From: M3007 sp044226205 | GTDB taxonomy: Bacteria > Bacteroidota > Bacteroidia > Chitinophagales > Saprospiraceae | Direction: 5' to 3' | NCBI GenBank assembly: GCA_044226205.1 | Contig: JBGAHL010000017.1 | Span: 45,131-109,130 of the forward strand | DNA: 64,000 nt | Part shown: positions 63,801 through 64,000 of the stretch, piece after piece | How the letters are laid out: each line of letters starts with the position of its first letter | How positions within the stretch are numbered: the stretch's first letter is position 1 | Translations under genes and position numbers: made by a program | The notes under the pieces: model-generated | The model's input: the letters and a program-made list of their open reading frames with translations, nothing else | Database searches by the model: none | What the model was told of the DNA's origin: nothing

Positions 63801-64000
63801 CAATACGACGAATGCACCGATCACGGTGACCTTCACGATCACGCCGACGGCCAACGGCTGCCCGGGTGCTCCGATCACCGCCACGGTAGTCGTCAACCCG
63901 ACGCCGACGGTCACCGACCCGGCTGACCAGGTGGTTTGCAATAACGCCTCGACCGCTGCCGTGACCTTCACGGGCGCTGTCGCAGGTACGGTGTACAACT
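39820..64000 (+). CDS. Giant modular secreted surface protein, at least 8,060 residues, 3' end outside window
   Basis: The frame starts at ATG 39820 and I found no stop to the end of the window. A long signal peptide ends at MTMEVSAQC (cleavage near residue 47); ATG 39904 would give a shorter one. Then, in residues: 50-270 lectin or jelly-roll-like region; 275 to about 5770 right-handed beta-helix modules (N-N-T, GIEL, GIxVxG turns), each opening with a (F/Y)(C/A)(S/T)IQxAID...GTYxE...V-x-KSLTLxGP signature; SprB-like units near 2690-2770, 3590-3670 and 5110-5190; 5780-5950 PKD/Ig-like; 5960-6905 HYR domains including a duplicated pair with an inserted domain; 6905-7287 Ig/PKD-like; from 7288 on 92/94-residue PKD-like repeats. 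It is rich in N, T and G. This is most likely an adhesin or polymer-binding surface protein exported by the T9SS; the sorting domain would be outside. No enzyme motif was recognised. Confidence 0.93.
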   Translation, partial: MKGFVLTPAFPGACAAARKNFLLRHHGLMSLLLVLGLMLGMTMEVSAQCNLLNETFNANPVLSPTNVDGAWYPDRYSPAGFSSGSIGGSNALKISISAADGAQNRPPAYSAQFYNTQGRKLNQCGKCVTSVKGDIWIPSDWATKHRRTDMWATAFDISDAVSDYPIIGFANLDGSSPTLRYWDGSAWVNVAGLTYDTWITLEASLSGGNIVYKVNGSTVGTVASASSVYFGNIIMQAYNFNDNSLPPSQYDPSADNTYDAWWDNLITNGVTGANVVKNLTSGKSFCSLQEAIDDAATLAGHTLKLEGNLSEDLVVVNKAVTIDGDNKTLTSSSSANYGLEVTVPNVTIKNLTVFDATTYGIQVDCNSDNLTMTNVTVNSSGASGIGLNGSDNVTLTNITATNNGGNGLSITDCNNVTVNGFTSSGNTFGSFSAGIALYTSGVYCPPAGISGFTLSGTLSIAEPIKVFSQKTNAGDVISGISGASIDWAVGVGPLNKSYWPDQATAYAAAAASYDPPYSYSNTLVYVEDVATGNFYVDDDPNGDASTPMLIQAAIDYLTAGKTVFLEDGAFNERITISKSLTLDGNGSLNSVLFGSGLTSGASGITINTGVTNVTIQDLSVTQYTGSTPNTSGGIYASGGNNNLTIKNSNISNNPNCSGIYIEGNANIDNVLIDNVKSFGHGAPGNPARGIVIWNGVKSNITIQNCEVYSNNCCGIELQDGSATGVTLKNNNVHDNSDSGISPIGLSGPGANLIENNTVTNNGRFGIEIKLPNGSGATSGAGSIVVQGNTVSRSVSIIPENRDIAGIAVYRRGALSAGNVNIPTGVVIQNNTVSGYNQPSTSDGFGIVVEGTNHIVQNNTVQNNNVGIQQQAGHTPYVENVGGGADDGNQNNLSDQYFGRGNTPFTCGNLITGNIFSGNTTDTRNVGAGVNTLAGVIVNTNNGETFCSIQTANDDSNTANGHTLTLEAGTYTENVSITKSLTILGPNANIDPNTGTRVTEAIVRPATVQTSLQGSTSGTIFRLGSASGHLDVTIKGLTIDGNNPTLSGGRTLNGVEIHTGAGIVNSIGSFDSNPGGRDVKMTIQNNIIKNLERYGVLADGVTPAVALAGTDVSHNKIDNLPSGNLFGGDRGRGIAFEENHYGSATYNVISRVNVGWQDDNYYLASPGAATLIDHNTISSYHRGIFHNLQYGSANNITISNNTVSAESSNNSGTDFGIELASIQQTVGATVTNNNVSGKKYGILLWNLPTSATIDVSGGTLSGNAYGVYATNYDPQFANGSTSNAKVSGLTITGSTIAGIFVDDNPSNSNNSDFTLTVDNDCEIVGTSQALTGILVSGSDAHAVVQNNDASIHGFAIGIDVDGGSATITGNHIYDNTIGIRFTNSGNGTVNNLNNFDGGASPDNGRDIQATATAGAVTATPNNSFAGDTYGVENLSATTIDASYCYWEDPNGPGPVGPIGAGAKITTKVLYCPWLNAAPPSGTPVGPVKNTTTLETFCTIQAAIDDANTVDGHTLEVSPGTYNEQLLVNKSLTIIGVGASQPVIDFTGTVSGKPALADVSKPGVTFDNLKFKVDLTKLSSAIIASATDIDNFAVKNSAVEAYGSSMAGSYGSYGNRNAISINYGGSIDYRVAAGGVDNVVVQNTTVSGVVNDGFGQSRYFRAAVALDEGGGSFTGNTFQTINHDILLRFPSNGNVTISNNNFNGGGVELSDINAGAGTLTVSNNTFDATFANVAASGAAVLRLKNNQQMKTTQLSGNTFSNHEWAVSLENYNSVTFDNNGFTPKSGSTTYHHIAVNTKSISSNSATIVQTTVAAVLTNNTFNGSGTPGGTALSFHNHDNDAAAFGVFTIGTPGNENNFNSGIATFIRLDDQTGTSSGATFPAYTSLIGSGAGALTTMACWVPDVNVQNNKFDVGAGLQLPSAMSYAQRTALETNLYHNPDNLCLGNLIYIYPVHNLTQNTYYVTIQEAIDAANANDVIECEEYTFLEKVNVTKTLTLKGVSEANTIIDGTGLGNGSGITIASGVTNVSIEKFTIKNHSGTDPNTYAGIYAPANNSGLNVQHCTLKDNVGGSGFYANGPINGLVLNDLDVSGHPNTFGAARGIVVWNGFKENITITNCDVYNNNCCGIELQDGTASGVTMTGNNVHDNGDNGIGLSGLKGGTGANLIANNTLTNNGRFGIEVKNPNGTGQTSGTGSIVVENNTVNFTASPTMNNRDHAGIAVFRRAFLTGNSAGYPNIPTGVVVRNNTVAGYQQQNPGSSEKGYGIVIEGTNHSVLNNTVNNSDFGIQEQGGLHPNANYVADDAGDGNQENGMSANYFGRGNAPVACGNTISGNTFSGNTTDINTVVGGSSYGLVVNTTTGETFCSIQAGIDDAQTVNSHTLTIAASTYPEAVNVNKSLTLRGPNYLISPNGGIRVAEASITGGLTVDNAASRTVTVEGLRFQGVTSPLSYNGNLAGTIAANLTFTKNLVESSSGQMAIFTGTATNTANATIQDNRFLAMSGNAMQLTASGAVQAQITDNTIDGAVTAGINTDGLTNSSISANTISNTGQQAIQVAGAAANVTVSANVITNANTSLGADRGGIRIYGSAFAGPVNITNNIISGSLNGVAVRNGENITGKAISVTDNNLSGNTKTLYNGGTGTLNASCNWHGTINAVTIAGLVTGPVNFSPYNINGTDISAAIGFQPDPLACTGTPVVINSVTPDHIICGETTGSLTVAFSGGTGPYDIAWTGGSATNITSPYVIASLAAGTYGITVTDSYGSYTTTSTAVNYLPVNNTTDGLYFATIQQAIDAATTGTNDVIEVCAGTYAEYVTVNKSVTLNGPNAAISPNTGTRVAEAVIVPPTTNTASGRVVLITASNVNFNGFTVNGDNASLPESGVGFGAPSNSSMDALHGISANANGLVNVNVSKNIVKNVAGTGIRTEQVTAYSGSGAPATYAYNNTISDNLVDNIMGSGISVRSNMYASVTDNVVTNALYGLSVTTMRIENKTPAASRVISGNSFQARQAGIWFNLCSATPYAVNNNTVTAYGDPTQQQWNGIMMATVSGAQNFMSQTNLPMAATPEYYTFSNNTIDGSGMNPATLGNGYWLYYVDNFRDNLGTDHYTTITGGSVSNVDRGLFMMNFATESPFNFSNPGSTSLGSHANVSGVSIAVKTGGTGIFLKDNAGWTTGNLAPLTAKRNVYLNLGAGVTVTGGAKGLLLDFPDPSTAGFTPYDAITGAAINTLVFTGQTGNYVEMLKYNRNLDATGTTFDGQTGATASLAQNFAIEDKIVHKIDNSALGFVLVKANNDFVTANSFSTPNTTPSIQRGVDAASAGFTVNVGAGTFVEDVNVNKQLTLLGSGYLNTTVSGPMGGSGSTFEMNAAGIVFDGFNVTREGNNTTDWNNNLNTAGISIQGQTNTAEIRNSRFTGNRTGIDVNNSNGNNIHNNIITFNRTGLIFRNQTDNTNLTENDITDNWTAGVLFLDGSGGSNSPVQQAINSTFNNNNTSGNWYGQIVDRQSGGSLPTPGTLLKNFDCNWYGTTAPVVSTANSTEPGYSAQIPVAYGGSATAPGGQPDILGPASANFDYVSWLVDGTDNQPATIGFQPVPSMCLGTPVVITLTQQTNVSCFGGSDGALDITPSGGSGNYGYLWSTTATTQDISGLAMGAYSVTVTDLTYLGTATATYTITEPTALTATAGNNGPIYAGATLNLTATPAGGTAAYTYNWTGPNSFASTDQNPSILNATVAANGVYSVTVTDMNGCMTVTSTTALIYGVSLYVNDNSLTGDHYTTAVGSNSNPGTPSAPFATLSYAISIAQPGNTIYVDAGTYVENPTVNKSLTILGSNAGVSGTGARTYSESTVQTNGSQNAVFTISASNVTLDGFFIEGNDPLVTGSPVYSGDDANVLYSIRATAGNNQIFRNNIMVRAAIGVRGDHASNGNLIDNNWFDAIGVFDFGYAVTLRTNYYADVTNNKMTRVWTGLHTNNHNGAGGPASWSFSGNQVSSYAGGLWYNQQYNSATPLTVNNNQFSAETGAVANNYGVQFVSIQDAVNPVFTNNTITGTDYGFIGWNISTSNTVTLGATNTITGAKKAGIYFTNNLAFNPVGTTVFGAGAAASTLNVAGIGISPAATGTGIVLEGTGAGTTTLNFIAPTTLNGGATGLSATGSAVAITGNTLANLTFTGQTGDYITLSNNAFTGQQLDATATLFDGTAGSGKTNAQLFATEDKITHRIEDKNLGFVLVKAANIHVTDIATAAATNNDYTRIRNAVETAANNWTINLKGTFDWTETNASASWALGNDGIVSAADDYSILIPANLNGVTLTAPDGLGTASIQGPGDLAAANLEGVLVFDGGDNQNWTISNLDFLDFDLSIGMFNGAGGTDAFNGTTITNNHIRIATDLNTVVAPADMNQNIGIHYSFGTNQTISNNVIDIPGNGVSNGANYSTSAGMQSNTSGGNVYNGLQITGNTINILNPQSANPEVVLGIWENAHAHSSNITVSNNQFLNLTGDNNATNLQRAFRVTSHSSGSTTVTYSGNTVRGANIGFQWLAASNFAGNQPIVVTNNTLNNNAIGFLVQSNGLATFTGNDFDDATDNTVDLQIQAGSVVTSGGGNQWAGNNYYVENLSSSPLDIIGETYDESNNFRRSDRIYDALDNAASGLVRFFATDHYVSTPGTGSADETIQRAVNAASAGNTIYVEAGTYAENVTVNKDLTLLGPNTGINPNTGTRVAEAIVVPASSNLSNGRVFDLTADGITIDGFTVDGDNPLVSGGTSLNGADINATAGIASGTYSGTDGNNNLLITNNILKNFDNDLSSTAAIYGNGSQTVAKTGNVISNNKIDNSNIWAIIAEANFYADITGNVITKANRGIQTDGFWLAGSPVSISNNTVSYYKRGITLNNYWGTTSAFTVSNNTIQPEASGTNEDGGTGAATPNRGIAVWSMYNTVGGVNLVDNTITGAYYGEELWNNAIGKVTQTGGTITNANVGIYLPTNQSSWGNAGYGSNASVSAVTITNPTTDGIYLLDNSTGAGASIDFALANAFVSGGVNGIHAEGDEIATEIHNNSITGYSAKAIDASAYTGATALDAECNWYGVTSASAVAAVMSGNVDYTTWLVSGTDDQPMTQGFQPVAGACEGEPISIAISEDPVTCGETEGSITVDFMGGTPPYTMSWSGTESGSMSGLAGPPQTISNLSPGAYTVTVTDTYGSSAMTSVTVDYLPVTNVTQTLYFATIQEAITYAVSGDVIQVCKGTYAENITVDKALTINGPMANMDADTRFAAFVSGPNGPKADPNVEAIITAPVNNPTGANPNANDLIRVKASGVTINGFVIDGNNPAIAGTSAIQTSGFDIDARRGITNVGADDGLNPVNNLQVKYNIIQNVAQRGISLANGGPVSTGNAITENVIRNFGSDPVNGGMAVILFTNAYADITNNTIDVSDNNIGLHLQNFYSNGLMNWTGNTVTVGQDAFGMHANLFYASSATLTIANNTINARTGVTGTSDYTWGINVWSVQVGSTVAMNNNIIGATGGQFGRGINLWNLPTSNTVSVSGGTVGNSVVGINLDNIDIYYGGGSNTVASVSGVSISNTTVGLRARAEVLPVAPFYAANTVTGNVTLNVSGVTVDGGTHGIQAIAPAASAPFTAAVVVNNDSEVKNATVAGILASGGQASATVQNNDASIFGNPIGIDVDGGTATVQNNHIYDNGIGVRFTNGGTGTVNNGNNFDGGAGDDNGTDIQLTASAGTVLASPNNSFAGDTYGVQNGTAATVNATLCYWESATGPGPVGPGSGANVTSLVNYCPWLDAPNGTPFTPTVTILVDDASGNTPDDGIICIGDVVSLDATTAGATAYAWDNALPATAMQNGLMPALSTTYNVTVTVPGCSITDAQLVQVDPLPSTTITADAVVCGNSTGNVASVPNAGMGATYSWSITNGTITAGAGTNSVTYTAGMSGSVTFNVTVTSPSNCTATGSLIVPIDNTAPTITCVAPVTTNTDLNLCTAVVNGIAPASANDACPYTITYAITGTTTGSGVNDASGSTFNKGLSTVTYTIVDASGNSANCSFNVTVNDAQQPTISCPATAMVDILDPRDPYATGWATGADNCGTVTITYNDDRSGLTNCNATGNIVRTFTATDASGNIKTCQQTITVQDNTDPVLSACPTNITVNVDPMSCTAVVTYTDPTAVDQGYFQGFENAAYASGTYPNAPSTDWNEFNSKITRAASGTDGINSKTGAAHGVINSTVLPAPPNDDTGAFNRLGGYSAVFGTGFRSAQDIYINLSDPAVVANTYGWDLSTAASNQSNGHLRDFIFHAASNASGEVLIGSSNNTNGTRRNDLASINHYTITSSGWYTFEWVFRNNAGVLAVDLNLRNSSGTLLWTNTLSNPSDLIATNVGGNRYMWFTFLEVNKLAIDNSTLERNATVACAAPSGSAFNLGTTAVTCTATDACLNTSTCSFNVTVVDNIPPAITCPSNIVASAATGTCGAVVTYTAPVGTDNCMGPVTTQTDITGLSSGSTFPVGTTTLQYTVVDGAMLSSNCQFTVTVNDGEQPTISCPPTATLDILDPRDPYATGWATGADNCGTVTITYNDDRSGLTNCNATGNIVRTFTATDASGNIKTCQQTVTIQDNTDPELSPCPTDIVVNADPNACSVTVNYTDPTAVDVGYFQGFENADYASGTYPNAPSTDWNEYNSKITRAISGTDGITSGSGAAHGVINSTVLPASPDDNTGAFNRLGGYSAVFGTGFRSAQDIYINLSDPAVVANTYGWDLSTAVNNQSNNHLRDFVFHAASNASGEVLIGSSNGSNFTRRNDLASINHYTITSSGWYTFEWVFRNNAGVLAVDLNLRNSGGTLLWTNTLSTPADLIATNVGGNRYMWFTFLEVNKLAIDNSTLERNANVACVMPSGSTFNVGTTSVTCTATDACTNTSTCSFNVTVNPVDMPAVSITASANPICAGTNVTFTATPTFGGATPSYQWYLNAMPVGTNSPMYSNNSLANGDQVYCVMTTSYACPTMPTATSNTVTMTVNPLPSAPTTTGTSCSGVAANFDLQAHMNSMGNGVNSNYSWYALTNNPLVTGESLTPQTGDLISDVLVNNTSLPQTVIYRVTPTSDPEGCLGSFFDVILTVNPIPTASTTDNNDPFCSGGTTNIVVSNPNNVAGTTYNWSVPATAGITELASAAGANGVALNVPIAQTLTNTTGSPITVTFTVTPVGPAPTYCTGTPVTQTVTVNPTPKGTVTASASPICTGMSVDLIYTPTAGVGPYDIVVNGVTYTNITSGVFATFSPLTTTTYTLTSITDKGVTPNCSNSSPASAVTVTVNPTPDAVATPSAQTICSGASITTIALTGSVMGTTFNWTRDNTADVTGIAAMGSGNISGSLTNTTNAAITVTFTITPVTAFCTGTPITATVVVNPTPTVDDPTDQVVCNNASTTAVTFTGAVAGTVYSWTNNNTSIGLAAAGTGDIAAFTATNSGTTPVVATITVTPSYTNAGETCTGTPQTFTITVNPTPNAVATPSAQTICSGGTITTIALTGNVSGTTYNWTRDNNVTVTGIADMGSGNISGTLTNTTNAPITVTFTITPVANSCSGTPITATVVVNPTPTVDDPTDQVVCNNASTAAVTFTGAVAGTVYNWTNNDASIGLAAAGTGDIAAFTATNSGSAPVVATITVTPSYTYAGETCTGAPQTFTITVNPTPNAVATPSGQTICSGGTITTIALTGNVSGTTYNWTRDNTVDVTGIADMGSGNISGSLTNTTNAPVTVTFTITPVANGCSGTPITATVLVNPTPNAVATPSAQTICSGASITTIALTGNVAGTTYNWTRDNDLTVTGIADMGAGNISGTLTNTTNAPVTVTFTITPTANGCPGAPITATVVVNPTPTVTDPADQVVCNNASTTAVTFTGAVAGTVYNWTNNDASIGLAAAGTGDIAAFTAMNSGSAPVVATITVTPSYTNAGETCTGTPQTFTITVNPTPNAVATPSAQTICSGASITTIALTGNVAGTTYNWTRDNTVDVTGIADMGAGNISGTLTNTTNAPITVTFTITPTANGCPGAPITATVVVNPTPTVTDPADQVVCNNASTAAVTFTGAVAGTVYN
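47880..48130 (+). other. SprB-like unit 1 in the giant protein
   Basis: About 80 residues: CTGTPVVINSVTPDHIICGE, then SLTVAFSGGTGPYDIAWTGG, ending AAGTYGITVTDSYGS. Similar units lie at about 50590-50820 and 55140-55390. In gliding Bacteroidota SprB repeats form cell-surface adhesins. They always link the end of one beta-helix module to the next here. Confidence 0.75.
50590..51060 (+). other. SprB-like unit 2 followed by a PKD/Ig-like unit
   Basis: CLGTPVVITLTQQTNVSCFG starts a classic SprB unit (GGSDGALDITPSGGSGNYGY, LWST, GAYSVTVTD). TALTATAGNNGPIYAGATLN starts an adjoining PKD/Ig-like unit (YNWTGPNSFAS, GVYSVTVTDMNGC). They separate two beta-helix modules. Confidence 0.75.
55140..55390 (+). 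other. SprB-like unit 3 in the giant protein
   Basis: CEGEPISIAISEDPVTCGET begins the unit, SITVDFMGGTPPYTMSWSGT is its core, and SPGAYTVTVTDTYGSS ends it. It closely resembles unit 1 at 47880 and is followed by the same linker, VDYLPV, before the next module. Confidence 0.75.
57925..60530 (+). repeat. HYR region with a duplication at 1,425-base offset
   Basis: Segments of about 1,180 bases (57925-59105 and 59350-60530) are nearly identical at 1,425-base spacing. Each contains a HYR domain (TISCP...DPRDPYATGWATGADNC), then the start of a second HYR domain (ITVN...YTDPTAVD), a segment of about 234 residues starting GYFQGFENA and ending STLERN (58279-58980; 59704-60405), and the rest of that HYR domain (VACxxPSGS, VTCTATDAC). 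A separate HYR domain (59106-59349) lies between copies. HYR domains are immunoglobulin-like and linked to adhesion. Confidence 0.88.
61681..64000 (+). repeat. Alternating PKD-like tandem repeats (276 and 282 bases)
   Basis: Two related repeat types alternate. Type B (92 residues, starts NAVATPSAQTICSG, centre NWTRDN, VTGIADMG) and type A (94 residues, starts TVxDPxDQVVCNNAS, centre NWTNND, AAAGTGDIAAF) both end VNPTP. Order with starts: B 61681, A 61957, B 62239, A 62515, B 62797, B 63073, A 63349, B 63631, A 63907 (cut by the window end). All joins are in frame. Copies of one type differ by only a few bases, showing recent expansion or gene conversion. They resemble PKD-like domains of Bacteroidota surface proteins and probably act as a stalk. 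Confidence 0.9.

Overview
This is a high-GC Bacteroidota chromosome segment, and the family Saprospiraceae or a close relative is the best guess. That placement is inferred. The supporting signs are several secreted proteins ending in type IX secretion (T9SS) sorting domains, a PorX-type T9SS regulator, SprB, HYR and PKD-like surface modules, an lptC/CBS-hemolysin pair, a Bacteroidota-type topoisomerase IV subunit A, and many G+C-rich palindromic repeats between genes. I saw no tRNA, rRNA or CRISPR array.

Layout. 1-604 is the tail of a T9SS-exported adhesin-like protein. 605-882 is a nested palindrome. 883-4309 (minus) is a MoxR ATPase / DUF3298-like / DUF58 operon. 4577-6094 (minus) is a T9SS-exported propeller-like repeat protein. 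6450-15957 holds housekeeping and accessory genes: GbsR regulator, GNAT/FemAB-like acyltransferase, a membrane protein, lptC, CBS hemolysin, rsgA, 3-hydroxyanthranilate dioxygenase, EamA transporter, a DUF4252-like T9SS protein, a T9SS serine hydrolase and a CPBP protease. 15967-20257 holds a GyrI-like protein, then a convergent pair: a NACHT ATPase with a glycine-zipper membrane region, and an AAA_14/DUF4143 ATPase. 20382-25409 is a MarR regulator divergent from a four-gene DevBCA/MacAB-like efflux operon with its own TolC. 25616-30290 holds porX, an S1C protease, an epimerase-like protein and a DUF1572 protein. 30435-33231 is topoisomerase IV subunit A, broken in frame inside a palindromic repeat. 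33398-34045 is a RAYT-type Y1 transposase next to REP-like palindromes. 34339-39071 holds ftsK, a cyclophilin-like lipoprotein, a small unknown protein and a MacB-like permease.

From 39820 to the end of the window the plus strand is a single open frame of at least 8,060 codons with no stop that I found on reading it through. It has a signal peptide, a lectin-like N-terminus, about twelve right-handed beta-helix modules with three SprB-like units between them, a HYR region with a 1,425-bp-offset duplication that carries a domain inserted inside a HYR fold, Ig/PKD-like units, and an alternating array of 92- and 94-residue PKD-like repeats still running at position 64000. It is probably a giant T9SS-exported surface protein, but its C-terminus lies outside the window.

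The most unusual material is this giant gene, the RAYT and its palindromes (shared core, different arms), the palindromic elements whose first bases form the stop codons of two unrelated genes, the repeat inside topoisomerase IV, and the NACHT protein with tetrapeptide glycine-zipper repeats.
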